DNA of 64,000 bases. It comes from Promethearchaeia archaeon (GTDB lineage Archaea; Asgardarchaeota; Lokiarchaeia; Sigyniarchaeales; SOKP01). How positions within the stretch are numbered: the stretch's first letter is position 1; each line of letters opens with the position of its first letter. The DNA lies in NCBI GenBank assembly GCA_029856125.1, contig JAHQWJ010000143.1, forward strand, positions 1 to 64,000, read 5' to 3'. The position numbers were made by a program, and so were the translations under genes. Shown here one piece after another: positions 43,284-51,995 of the stretch. The notes under the pieces are model-generated. The model saw only the letters and a program-made list of their open reading frames with translations. It searched no databases and was not told the origin of the DNA.

Positions 43284-44383
43284 TAAGTCTCAACTCCATA
43301 ACTTGTTTTTATATCGTACGCCTTTCCTCCCGCTTTTCGAATAGTTTCCTTAAGAATCTGTTCATTATTAGGAAATAGCGCGAATATCGTCCCACCAAAG
43401 CCCGAACCGTTAATCTTACTACCAAAAGCTCCGGTTTCTAGACAATCTTCAATAATTTTATTAATTTTACTTGTTGATACCCCAATATTGTCCCTCAATT
43501 GCTCTTGATGCTGATTTAAGAGAGTTCCAAGCTTTTGATAGAAATCAAGATCAACACTTGGGCTAATTCCTTGTTTAACTGAAATAATATAATTTTCAAT
43601 TAAATTTTTAGCTTTATTGGTGATGTCCCGATTTATTATGTTTCCAATTATCTTCCTTTTATATTCTTCCTTTATACTGGACAAATAAGGCTCAATATCT
43701 TCTAATTTTGTGTAGAAGCGATCGAATTTTGGAAAAATCGAATTTAATATCTCGAATGCTTTTAAAGATGAAAATTTGGTTCTAATTAAGTCGTCAACGG
43801 TTGCTTTTTTCTCCATAGAATTTCCTAAAACAAATCCTTTAAGAGTTAGATCATATGTTTTTAATTGAGGTTTAGATCCATCTGGTTTTAAAAAGATTAA
43901 ATTACCAAATACCGATGTGAAGTGGTCCATCATACCACCTCCTTCTTGAAATTCTTTTACTTCCGTATTGTATCCTTCTAATGCCATTTGAAAAGGTTCC
44001 ATTTTTCTTTCAGTTATGAAATTTAAAAAATATAACCAGCATATAACTAATGCAGAAGAACTCGCAACACCTGCATTAATTGGGATGTCCCCAGTGATTT
44101 TTATTTTATATCCTTCAGTAAACCTGAATTTTTTCCGAATGAACTGATTATAACCACTTATTAAATAATCCCTCTTTGATGTATAATCCAGTTCCTTGTT
44201 ATTAAGCGGAATTTCCATGAATTGATTTAAGTTTGGTAAACTTATTTCGAATTTCTTCTCAGGAATTCTCTTTGCTTCTAAATAAATGTATTTAGATATA
44301 GCCATTGAAATAATGGGGTAATGTAAATAATCTTGATGTTCACCAAAAAGACATATTCTTCCTGGAGATTTTATCCTTATCAT
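43280..44383 (-). CDS. GHMP-family sugar kinase
   Basis: 367 residues. The galactokinase-like N-terminus (SPGRICLFGEHQDY), the GHMP ATP-binding loop ITGDIPINAGVASSSALV, and the C-terminal GSKINGSGFGGTIFAL are present. No Asp-x-x-Ser pair typical of mevalonate kinases was looked for further; the GEHQDY motif is nearest to galactokinase, fucokinase and glucuronokinase/heptokinase. The stop overlaps the start of the nucleotidyltransferase by 4 nt. The pair would make an NDP-sugar, probably for surface glycans. Confidence 0.88.
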   Translation of the reverse strand: MIRIKSPGRICLFGEHQDYLHYPIISMAISKYIYLEAKRIPEKKFEISLPNLNQFMEIPLNNKELDYTSKRDYLISGYNQFIRKKFRFTEGYKIKITGDIPINAGVASSSALVICWLYFLNFITERKMEPFQMALEGYNTEVKEFQEGGGMMDHFTSVFGNLIFLKPDGSKPQLKTYDLTLKGFVLGNSMEKKATVDDLIRTKFSSLKAFEILNSIFPKFDRFYTKLEDIEPYLSSIKEEYKRKIIGNIINRDITNKAKNLIENYIISVKQGISPSVDLDFYQKLGTLLNQHQEQLRDNIGVSTSKINKIIEDCLETGAFGSKINGSGFGGTIFALFPNNEQILKETIRKAGGKAYDIKTSYGVETY

Positions 44384-44598
44384 ATTACTTTTTCAATGAA
44401 AGTTAAGAAATTGAAAATAATATTCAAATTCCAAATAATTATATTTCCTTATCGTTTAAAGATTTCAATATTTTTTTTATATTACTAGGATATTACTTTT
44501 TTTTTTCTTCTTTGGATATTAGATTTTATTGATACTTAGGTTGATGATTTTATTTGAGTTTTTATTAATAACTGAATAAAGTAAGACGAGTTTAATTC

Positions 44599-45345
44599 AT
44601 GATACATGATTTCTTAATTATTAAAGATGGCTTACCGCTATTGTTTAAGAATTTTTCTATTCTTAAAAATATTTTCTCAGAAACAGATTCATTACTTATG
44701 GTATCTGGGTTTTTTTCAGCACTGAACTCGTTTTCTGACTCTTTTGAGGATTTAGGAACAATTAGCGAATTGAAATTATCTAATAATGACTTAAAATTAT
44801 CGTTTTTAAAGGACTCAAGCATTCCAAATTTAATTTACATTGCCACATACGATGAAAAATCTAAACCCGTAAATGTTTTAAGAATTTTAAGGAAGCTATC
44901 TCGAACATTTTTACAAAAATTCAGTATCGATGCAATATTAAATTGGAGAGGTAATACTAATGCATTCAAATCTTTTGAGAATATCTTAGAGGGTTTTGTA
45001 GACGAAGAGTTGAATGAAAGCGATACTGGCTTTAAGGAAAGAGTTGTTGAGCTATTTAGAAACGTTGAAGAGAGATTAAATGAAGAATCCAACTTACAAG
45101 CTTTAAGAAATAAATTAGATCCTCCACCTAACTTACCTTCTTATTGTAATCAAATCCCCCGATTCACGACAACAAAAAAGATTAATCCTAAATATTACTT
45201 GTCAGGAGTAACTTCGCAAAAAATATATTATCAAATCGATGGGAAAAAATCTATAAGACAGATAACGGAAGGCTTGAATTTAAAGCACGCGCAAGTCTAC
45301 AATATATGTAAAAACCTAATAAAAATGGGCTTCATAAAATTCTGA
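44599..45345 (+). CDS. Longin-like domain protein with C-terminal winged helix
   Basis: 248 residues, no membrane segment. Residues ~1-115 repeat the longin-like order seen in the gene at 1979: MIHDFLIIKDGLPLLFKNF, a helix (LMVSGFFSALNSFSDSFEDLG), strands and RILRKLSRTFLQKF. A charged helical linker with acidic patches follows (~115-190). The end has a winged helix (YYQIDGKKSIRQITEGLNLKHAQVYNICKNLIKMGFIKF). Longins adapt to small GTPases and vesicle coats in eukaryotes; here the wHTH suggests either a nucleic-acid or protein-interaction output. Stands alone with a 215-nt upstream region. Confidence 0.6.
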   Translation: MIHDFLIIKDGLPLLFKNFSILKNIFSETDSLLMVSGFFSALNSFSDSFEDLGTISELKLSNNDLKLSFLKDSSIPNLIYIATYDEKSKPVNVLRILRKLSRTFLQKFSIDAILNWRGNTNAFKSFENILEGFVDEELNESDTGFKERVVELFRNVEERLNEESNLQALRNKLDPPPNLPSYCNQIPRFTTTKKINPKYYLSGVTSQKIYYQIDGKKSIRQITEGLNLKHAQVYNICKNLIKMGFIKF

Positions 45346-45417
45346 TTATGAGGGATTGATCAAAGATTTATAAAATGAGAAATTAAATATTATCTTAAAT
45401 TTTTTATTCAATAGAAA

Positions 45418-45714
45418 TTAGCCTTGAACTCTTTTTTGGTGCTGTTTTTTCCTTTTTTTCTCTCGATCTTTAATTTCAGCTTCCAATTCAGCATCGCTTT
45501 TTCCTTCAAATTTGAAGGTTCCAACAATTTTGCTTTCTTCTTTATCTCCTTTTTTACTTATTTTTTCGAAAGATATTGAAACCGGTTTATCTTGATCTAA
45601 AGCTAAATTAATGAAGTTTATAAAACCTAAATGTTTGCTTGGAGCTATGCTAAATTTAAGGTATACATCTTTGTCTTTTTTGGTTGTAGTTCTCAGTACT
45701 AGTCTTAATTTCAA
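45418..45714 (-). CDS. Small basic-tailed protein of unknown function
   Basis: 98 residues. N-terminal beta-like strands (MKLRLVLRTT, VYLKFSIAP, PVSISFEKIS, SKIVGTFKFEG) are followed by a strongly charged helix (AELEAEIKDREKKRKKQHQK). It could bind nucleic acid or a protein partner, but no family is recognised. It converges with the longin-wHTH gene (73 nt apart) and has no operon partner. A short compact beta domain with a basic tail suggests a structural role. Confidence 0.5.
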   Translation of the reverse strand: MKLRLVLRTTTKKDKDVYLKFSIAPSKHLGFINFINLALDQDKPVSISFEKISKKGDKEESKIVGTFKFEGKSDAELEAEIKDREKKRKKQHQKRVQG

Positions 45715-45849
45715 AGTGTATCACATAAAATTTTTCTTTAATCTTTTTATTAAGCTAATTAAAATTATTATTTTAAAAAAATTTTATTATTATTTTATTA
45801 TTATTAAATTTATTAAAAAGAGTCATAAAACAAAGTGAATACATAGGAT

Positions 45850-46473
45850 ATGGCATCAAAATTTAGACTTCGCAGAATTTTCAAACCATTAGTGAAAAGA
45901 GTTGCACATCTCCTAAGTAGAGTGGGTTTAAGTCCAAATTTAGCTACGATTTCTATGCTTAGTTTTTCTATTATAAGTTTCATTCTTCTCGTTTTCTTAT
46001 CGAATTTGCTTTTATTTTCAATATTTGTCTTCGCAACTGGCTTTTTTGATGGGGTTGATGGAGCTATCGCACGGGAACAGGAAAGGGTAACGAAATTTGG
46101 AGGATTTTTTGATTCTTTAATGGATAGAGTAAGTGAATTCGTAATATTTTTAGCGCTTTTGATTTACAGCTGGAATAGCATTTTATGGGGTATTTTTGAA
46201 ATGAAAATTATTATCCTAATATCATTTTTTAGCTCCGTTATGATAAGTTATTTAAGAGCGAGGGCAGAGGTGTTTTTTAAAGGTGATTTTGATTTTGGTC
46301 TGATGGCAAGATCCGAGAGGTTATTTTATTTAGTTGTTACGATGTTGATTGCGAATTTTATCGGTTATGTAAACGAATTTTTATTCGTTTTCATGCTTTT
46401 AGTATTAGCCACTGCTTTTTTCAGATATTTTAAAATTAAGATTCTTATAAAAGAATACGAGAATAAGATGTAA
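45850..46473 (+). CDS. CDP-alcohol phosphatidyltransferase (probable archaetidylinositol-phosphate synthase)
   Basis: 207 residues with about five to six membrane helices. The metal and CDP motif DGVDGAIAREQERVTKFGGFFDSLMD follows D-x2-D-G-x2-A-R-x8-G-x3-D-x3-D exactly. It transfers a polar alcohol to a CDP-lipid. In archaea this class includes archaetidylinositol-phosphate, archaetidylglycerol-phosphate and archaetidylserine synthases; the short length and RARAE region match the inositol-type most closely, but this choice is tentative. It works in the membrane, using CDP-archaeol. Confidence 0.88.
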   Translation: MASKFRLRRIFKPLVKRVAHLLSRVGLSPNLATISMLSFSIISFILLVFLSNLLLFSIFVFATGFFDGVDGAIAREQERVTKFGGFFDSLMDRVSEFVIFLALLIYSWNSILWGIFEMKIIILISFFSSVMISYLRARAEVFFKGDFDFGLMARSERLFYLVVTMLIANFIGYVNEFLFVFMLLVLATAFFRYFKIKILIKEYENKM

Positions 46474-46516
46474 AGTTAATTAACTCTCATCACTCTTTCC
46501 CAAGCTAAACCTGTTC

Positions 46517-47266
46517 TTAGTTACTAAAATTTAGTTCAATTATTAATTTATCACCATCTTTGAGGTTAAAAAAATCTCTCAAATAAGGTTTAGCCAAGAT
46601 TTCAATTGTATTTTCTTCGTGATGAGTTCTTTGGATATCAAGTATTGCAGCTTTAATTTTATTCTCATGATTATCTAAGCGTGAGATAAAACAATCATAA
46701 CAATGGACGCTCCCATAAGTCCGCTCTGAGTTATCGTCTTCAAATCCTGAGATAATCACTGGCTTAATATATTTTATCTTTTCTCTTAATAAATCGATAT
46801 TCGTATCATTTAGTTCTAAATTCAATGTGCCTTTATATGGTAAAAACCCTAATTTATCTTGAAATTGATCAAAGTATCCTTTAATTGCAACATAGTAAGC
46901 ACCTTCCTTTATTCCACTCTGAACAGAACCTAGGATAACAATGCTTGCAAGAATTTCCTTTAAATTTTTATACATCAAGAGCATTATATTATTTCCTTCT
47001 CTCGTAACGACAATTTTTTGGGTTTTTTTCTCAGTTTTTCTTTTAATCCACCCGAGGTTCTCCAAATCGCTAATTCTTCTCGAAGCAGTTTGTTGACTCA
47101 AGTTCAGAAGTTTCCCAAACTCTACACTGCTAATATTAATTGTTTGTCGATATTCTATATGCTTACAAAGTTGATAGAGAGCAAACCAATTAGCATAGTT
47201 TTCAGGTGATATCTCTCCTCTATCTGACATAACATCACTCAAAATATTAATTCTTATATTGTTCAA
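46517..47266 (-). CDS. ribK: CTP-dependent riboflavin kinase with N-terminal winged helix
   Basis: 249 residues from TTG 47266 (alternatives within the first 15 codons exist). Residues ~25-95 are a winged helix (FGKLLNLSQQTASRRISDLENLGWIKRKTE). The kinase domain (DUF120) has GYFDQFQDKLGFLPYKGTLNLEL, the ISGFEDDNSERTYGSVHCYDC segment and a C-terminal LRDFFNLKDGDKLIIELNF. It makes FMN from riboflavin and CTP. Its start overlaps the end of the RibL gene by 20 nt, and FMN is RibL's substrate, so the pair forms an FMN to FAD unit. The wHTH may regulate the same operon. Confidence 0.9.
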   Translation of the reverse strand: MNNIRINILSDVMSDRGEISPENYANWFALYQLCKHIEYRQTINISSVEFGKLLNLSQQTASRRISDLENLGWIKRKTEKKTQKIVVTREGNNIMLLMYKNLKEILASIVILGSVQSGIKEGAYYVAIKGYFDQFQDKLGFLPYKGTLNLELNDTNIDLLREKIKYIKPVIISGFEDDNSERTYGSVHCYDCFISRLDNHENKIKAAILDIQRTHHEENTIEILAKPYLRDFFNLKDGDKLIIELNFSN

Positions 47267-47684
47267 ATATTTTTTTTTTAATTAAGCTAGAAGAGTGAAG
47301 AGCGTATTTCTCAAAGTATGTATCCAACCTTTTTACTAAAATATTTCTTAACCCTCTTTTTCTTAATTTTCGTTTCAACATTTCAAGGTTATATTTTTGG
47401 TCTGGACCTAAAAGGATAATATCAGGGTTAATCTCTTCAACAGTTTTGAGGGTATCGTTGTCAGATCGTCCCAATCTTGCTTCTTTTACGTTTTTTATGC
47501 TCTGGATAACTTCTAATCTTTGTTCTTCTGTAATTATAGGTGTTTCTCCGGAATAAATTTTTCTATTCATATCAGTAGCAACAATTACATATACATCACC
47601 CATTTTTGCAGCTTCATTGATTAGATATAAGTGTCCAGGGTGAATTATATCAAATGTACCAGCAACTAAGACTTTCTTCGCTAT
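47247..47684 (-). CDS. ribL: FAD synthase (FMN adenylyltransferase), start codon non-canonical
   Basis: About 145 residues, close to known archaeal RibL. The adenylyltransferase signature KKVLVAGTFDIIHPGHLYLI is fully present, with HPGH at its core, followed by VIVATDMNRKIYSG, LGPDQKYN and a KKK-rich tail. The first ATG in frame (47603) lies after HPGH, which would remove the active site. Upstream, the frame is open only to TGA 47691-47693, with AAA AAA ATA GCG AAG AAA GTC TTA, so ATA at 47684 is the likely start. Before the TGA there is ATG AGC in the same frame (47697-47699). Thus either ATA start, an in-frame stop that has disrupted the start, or a base error. It overlaps ribK. Confidence 0.85.
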   Translation of the reverse strand: MAKKVLVAGTFDIIHPGHLYLINEAAKMGDVYVIVATDMNRKIYSGETPIITEEQRLEVIQSIKNVKEARLGRSDNDTLKTVEEINPDIILLGPDQKYNLEMLKRKLRKRGLRNILVKRLDTYFEKYALHSSSLIKKKIFEQYKN

Positions 47685-47774
47685 TTTTTTTCAGCTCATT
47701 TACATTTTATAATATACCAAAAAATAATTACCAAATATATGGAAAATTGATTTTTATTATGGAATTGAAGAATT

Positions 47775-48395
47775 TTAGAGATTTTTTTCACTGTTTTCTA
47801 GACACTGTTTTAGTTCATTCATTTGAAGCGAAATCGATACATCTCCTCTAGTTTTTTCAATGATATTTCTCGCTTGATCTATTTTGTGTCTTAAATCTTT
47901 TGTCAAACCGGCAGGAAAGTCGATCGAAAATAATTGAGTGTATATATCATCCATGCATTCTAATATGTAGTTCAGATCATCTACGATTGAATTCCTTATA
48001 TTGTCCAATGCATATCTTCTTAATTCCCCAATTACATCAGCAAGACCTAAAGCATAATTTATCGGATCGATATTCAAATCACTTGGTAATGGAAGAGGTT
48101 CTTTTGATATGACGGCATAAAACGCTAGAGCTTCCGTATACTCTTGTTCCGGAGTTTTTAAATACTTTAAGAATACACCAGGATTATTGCTTACCAAAAG
48201 TAGCATATCTTTGTGGATTTTCTGAATATTTAAGATTTTCTGGTGATATTGACTAAATTCCTTTCTATGAATATTTTTTATTGCAATACTACAATTACGG
48301 ATTATAATACGAGATAATTTTAGTAAACTTTCTCTATCTTTGTCTAGCTTCTCTAAACTTTCATTTAATTCCGTAAAAATCTTATTAAGCTTCAT
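47775..48395 (-). CDS. Translin-family protein
   Basis: 206 residues, all helical. The order LDKDRESLLKLSRIIIRNCSIAIKNIHR, YTEALAFYAVISKEPLPL, INYALGLADVIGELRRYALDNI and LNYILECMDDIYTQLFSIDFPAGLTKDLRHKIDQARNIIEKTRGDV matches translin/TRAX along the full length, including the GELRR helix. Archaeal translins are RNA-binding octamer or ring-forming proteins; TRAX-type catalytic acidic residues are not clearly complete here, so nucleic-acid binding is the safer role. It diverges from the ThrRS gene with ~95 nt of shared upstream region. Confidence 0.88.
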   Translation of the reverse strand: MKLNKIFTELNESLEKLDKDRESLLKLSRIIIRNCSIAIKNIHRKEFSQYHQKILNIQKIHKDMLLLVSNNPGVFLKYLKTPEQEYTEALAFYAVISKEPLPLPSDLNIDPINYALGLADVIGELRRYALDNIRNSIVDDLNYILECMDDIYTQLFSIDFPAGLTKDLRHKIDQARNIIEKTRGDVSISLQMNELKQCLENSEKNL

Positions 48396-48489
48396 ACTTA
48401 TGATTAAATATTTTAGTAATAATTAATTTCAATTTTAAATATATTAATTATCAAAAGGAAGAAAAATATTTAGGATTTTTGATATAATC

Positions 48490-50550
48490 ATGAAAATTTT
48501 ATTAATCCACTCTGATGGGGTAGAAGTTACTAAAAAAAAAGTAGCCACAAGCAATCCACAAGACTTTCCCGAAGATATAATTAAAATGGAGGGCTTAATT
48601 TTAGTAGCTTATGTATCTGTAGAAGATCAAGATACATACGATACGGATTTGATTTCAAAACAAGGTGCTCAAGTAATAGAAGACGCAATAATCCAAATAA
48701 CGAATTTTCCCGAAACTATTAAACGGAAAAACGAAGAAATAAGAGAATATAATAAAAAGATTGAAAGTAGCCAAATCAAAGGAAAACCAAGAAAAATTCT
48801 TGAGTTAATAAAGGAAAGGGGTACTTATAGGGTTGATCAAGTATTAGTTTACCCTTGGGCGCATTTAAGCAAATTTCTTAGTAATGAAGCAAACGCTATG
48901 GATGTTTGTCCAAAAATAGCTCAATTACTAAAAGATAAAGGCATAGAAGCAAAATTTTCTCCATTTGGTTGGTACAAATCTTTTAAAATAAACTGTATTG
49001 GTCACGAAGTAGCTGAAATGTATCGAGATGTAAAGCTATACATTCAACCAGAAGAACATATAGAAAACGCAGTATTTAAAGTAATTACTCCTAAAGGAAT
49101 TGAATTAGATTTAAAATTTGATGATGATAAGAATGTATTGCCTTTAGAAGAGATTAAAGACGAAGATTTCCAACTTTTCTTAGAATCTGAATTAGGAACA
49201 AAAAGAATAGATGAAGGTATCGAACCAGCTCATATCAAAGTAATGAAAGAATTTGAGCTTGTAGACTTCGATCCAAATACAGATGCGGGAAATCTCCGTT
49301 GGTATAGTAAAGGAGTGATCATGAAAAACCTGATTAAAAGTTTTGTGGAAGATAGGATAATTGATTATGGTGCTATTCTTATTGACACACCTCTTATGTA
49401 TACCACCAAAAACAAAAAATTAACAGCACAAACTGCACGTTTTCCAGCAAGGAGTTACTGGGTTGAATCGGGAAATGATAGATATATATTAAGATATGCT
49501 TCTGATTTCTTACTTTTTGATTTATTAAGCTCTATGAATTTAAAACTTCAATATTTCCCATTAAGAATATATGAATGGGAACAGTATTCCTTTAGACGAG
49601 AAATGAAAGGGGAACTTACAGGTTTGAGAAGGTTAAGAAGTTTTGTAATGCCTGATATGCACACATTATGCAAAGATGTAAAGTCTTCAGTAGAAGAATT
49701 TAAAAGTCAATATTTCTTAATAAAAAACCTTTTAGACGACCTGGGAATAAAGTCTTACATCATTTTCAGAGCAACTCAAGATTTTTATAAAGAAAACAAG
49801 GAATGGATTAAAGATTTAGTAAAGAAAGAAGAACAACCAGCTTTATTAGAATTATGGGAAGAAAGATACTTTTACTTCGTATTAAAGTTCGAAAGACCCG
49901 TTCTCTCAGCTCAAAATAGAAGCGCTACACTCTCAACTAACCAAATTGACATAGAAAGTTCGCTTGAATATATGGTAGATAACGAAGGAAAAAAGAGACA
50001 GAAATACGACATTCATTTTACAGATATTGATGGTATACAGAAATATCCCGTAATTCTTCACAATTCTCCAACAGGAGGATTAGAGAGAATCTTGTGGGGA
50101 TTGATCGAGACGGCAATTAGAGATAAAGATAAAATTGTTCCTGGATTTAGAACGTGGTTATCTCCTATCCAAGTAAGAATTTTAACTATAAGTAATGAAC
50201 AACACGATTATGCGGAGAAAATACTTGAAATTCTCAGTAAAGAATCCTACAGAGTAGATTTTGACGATAGAAATGAAAAATTAGGTAAAAAAATTAGACA
50301 ATCCGAAATTGATTGGATTCCCTATACAATAATACTCGGTAAAAAAGAGCAGGAAGATCAAACTATATCAGTAAGAAAAAGGCTAATTGGTCTTCCAATA
50401 GGCCCGAAAAAGGAAACATCAAAAAATGTTAACAATATAAAACTAAGCGAGCTTATTGAAATGCTAAATGAAGACACAAAAGGATTTCCAAAACATAAAT
50501 TACCTAAACCATTTAGAAAATTCTCAACTAAGATTTCTTTCAGAAAGTAA
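48490..50550 (+). CDS. thrS: Threonyl-tRNA synthetase, archaeal type
   Basis: 686 residues. The N-terminal ~140 residues form the archaeal D-aminoacyl-tRNA-deacylase-like editing domain (MKILLIHSDGVEV, VAYVSVEDQD, VYPWAHLSKFL), replacing the bacterial TGS/editing domains. The class II core follows with motif 1 (FPARSYWVESGNDRYILRY), motif 2 (SFRREMKGELTGLRRLRSF) and motif 3 (PTGGLERILWGLIE), and a C-terminal anticodon-binding domain (VRILTISNEQHDYAEKILEIL). It joins Thr to tRNA-Thr and removes misacylated Ser. Its stop lies 35 nt before the HAD gene start. Confidence 0.97.
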   Translation: MKILLIHSDGVEVTKKKVATSNPQDFPEDIIKMEGLILVAYVSVEDQDTYDTDLISKQGAQVIEDAIIQITNFPETIKRKNEEIREYNKKIESSQIKGKPRKILELIKERGTYRVDQVLVYPWAHLSKFLSNEANAMDVCPKIAQLLKDKGIEAKFSPFGWYKSFKINCIGHEVAEMYRDVKLYIQPEEHIENAVFKVITPKGIELDLKFDDDKNVLPLEEIKDEDFQLFLESELGTKRIDEGIEPAHIKVMKEFELVDFDPNTDAGNLRWYSKGVIMKNLIKSFVEDRIIDYGAILIDTPLMYTTKNKKLTAQTARFPARSYWVESGNDRYILRYASDFLLFDLLSSMNLKLQYFPLRIYEWEQYSFRREMKGELTGLRRLRSFVMPDMHTLCKDVKSSVEEFKSQYFLIKNLLDDLGIKSYIIFRATQDFYKENKEWIKDLVKKEEQPALLELWEERYFYFVLKFERPVLSAQNRSATLSTNQIDIESSLEYMVDNEGKKRQKYDIHFTDIDGIQKYPVILHNSPTGGLERILWGLIETAIRDKDKIVPGFRTWLSPIQVRILTISNEQHDYAEKILEILSKESYRVDFDDRNEKLGKKIRQSEIDWIPYTIILGKKEQEDQTISVRKRLIGLPIGPKKETSKNVNNIKLSELIEMLNEDTKGFPKHKLPKPFRKFSTKISFRK

Positions 50551-50584
50551 AGTTTTATACAGAACAAAATTGTGGATGATAAGA

Positions 50585-51208
50585 ATGACGATTAAATGTA
50601 TAATAATTGATTTAGGAGATGTTGTAATTGATTTGGATTTTAGTAGATTTTTCAATGATGTTATTACACCATCTCCGTTGAATAAACCTCAAACTCCAAT
50701 AATGCTAGAATTTTTTCGCCAATCAGACATATATCATCAAGGTAAAATAACCGATGAAGAATTTTATAAACAATCTTGCGAAATACTAGGAGCTTGTGCT
50801 CTTAACCAAGATCAATTTTTCGATTCTTTTAACAGTATTATTGATAAGCTTAATCTAGAAATGGTAGATTTGATAAAAAAGATTAAGACTTTAAACAGCT
50901 TCAAACTTATCTGTATGTCAAATATCAATTCAAGTCATTGGAACTACTTAAAGAAACAAAAGTGGGATATCTGGGAACTTTTTGATGAATTTATACTTTC
51001 TCATGAAATTCATCTCACAAAACCAGATCCGAAAGTTTATGAACTAGCCATAAAAATAGCCGGATGCAAACCAAAAGAAATTTTATTTATCGACGACGGC
51101 TTAAACAACGTTAGATCAGCTAGTGAGATGGGTATAAATTCGATAAGATATATGGGATTAGATATACTGATCGAGGAACTTATAAAATACGGAATAAAAA
51201 TAATGTAA
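50585..51208 (+). CDS. HAD-IA family phosphatase-like protein
   Basis: 207 residues from ATG 50585, preceded by GGATGAT at 50574-50580; a longer ORF into ThrRS lacks any such site. Motif I DLGDVVIDLD replaces the second Asp by Gly/Asp, typical of DLGGVL-type HAD-IA3 proteins. Motif II MSNINSSH, motif III KPDPKVYE and motif IV FIDDGLNNVRSASEMGI are present, so hydrolase activity is likely. The helical cap lies at residues ~15-95. Substrate unknown. It follows ThrRS on the same strand and converges with the small GTPase gene. Confidence 0.88.
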   Translation: MTIKCIIIDLGDVVIDLDFSRFFNDVITPSPLNKPQTPIMLEFFRQSDIYHQGKITDEEFYKQSCEILGACALNQDQFFDSFNSIIDKLNLEMVDLIKKIKTLNSFKLICMSNINSSHWNYLKKQKWDIWELFDEFILSHEIHLTKPDPKVYELAIKIAGCKPKEILFIDDGLNNVRSASEMGINSIRYMGLDILIEELIKYGIKIM

Positions 51209-51241
51209 TTATTTATCAAAGGGGATATTTCATATAAAAAA

Positions 51242-51760
51242 TTATTCTCCAATTGAGTTCATGCAAGCTCGAGCAATACTTTCAAATGCAAACTCAACTT
51301 TTTCTCCAGTTTTAGCAGAAGTTTCTAAATATTCACAATTTAATCTTTTTGCTAGATCTTCTGCCTCTTGTCTTCCAACTTGGCGCTCTAGATCGATCTT
51401 ATTCCCAACAATAATCATAGGTATAGATTTTTTCACGGTCTTTTTTATACTACTGACCCAACCTGGAAGTTTTAAAAGAGATTGCGGATCAGATACGTCA
51501 AATACGCCAAAGGCTGCATTACTTCCCTTAAAATAAATCGTCCGCAGTTTTGCAAACTGCTCTTGCCCACCTATATCCCATAACAAGAGTCTGACATCTA
51601 CTTCGTCTATCACTACATCTTTAATCAAGAAACTCGAGCCGATAGTTTTTTTCAAATCAGAGTTGAAGAAATCTTTAATATATCTAATAAGTAATGAGGT
51701 TTTACCCACATTTCCAGGACCAAACAAGCATACTTTAAATTTATAAGATGATTTATCCAA
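51242..51760 (-). CDS. Ras/Rab-like small GTPase
   Basis: 172 residues from TTG 51760, with a strong GGTGA ribosome site 6 nt upstream. All five G motifs are present: GPGNVGKT (residues 14-21), Thr39 in switch I, WDIGGQE (61-67) in switch II, NKID and TSAK. Gln66 is the catalytic glutamine. The GGQE switch II, rather than AGQE, is nearer to Arf/Ras intermediate forms. No C-terminal prenylation cysteine is seen, so membrane binding would need a partner, for example a longin or Roadblock platform. A hairpin lies in its 5' leader. Confidence 0.95.
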   Translation of the reverse strand: MDKSSYKFKVCLFGPGNVGKTSLLIRYIKDFFNSDLKKTIGSSFLIKDVVIDEVDVRLLLWDIGGQEQFAKLRTIYFKGSNAAFGVFDVSDPQSLLKLPGWVSSIKKTVKKSIPMIIVGNKIDLERQVGRQEAEDLAKRLNCEYLETSAKTGEKVEFAFESIARACMNSIGE

Positions 51761-51789
51761 AATAGTTCACCAATGTGCTGGATGTTTCT

Positions 51790-51832
51790 CTCTTTGGTTA
51801 CAGAACGATTTAGAACGCTTCTAACCAAGGAG
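51790..51832 (-). promoter_or_regulatory. Hairpin in the small GTPase 5' leader
   Basis: CTCTTTGGTTA (51790-51800) pairs with TAACCAAGGAG (51822-51832): an 11-bp stem with one G-U pair and a 21-nt loop that holds two copies of CGTTCT in the leftward orientation. Its near end is 30 nt from the TTG start, in a transcribed leader. It may hold a regulatory element or be part of a terminator-like structure. Confidence 0.35.
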
Positions 51833-51995
51833 AATATATACAATTAATATTTTAATACTTATACTTTCTTTACTATTTATATTATTATCTTATTATTATT
51901 TATATAATTACCTTAAAGGTAAATTAAATAGTTATAACCACATTTAAAGAGCAGAATAAAATCTGTCTAGTTAAATTTTACTTAATAAAGGTTTT

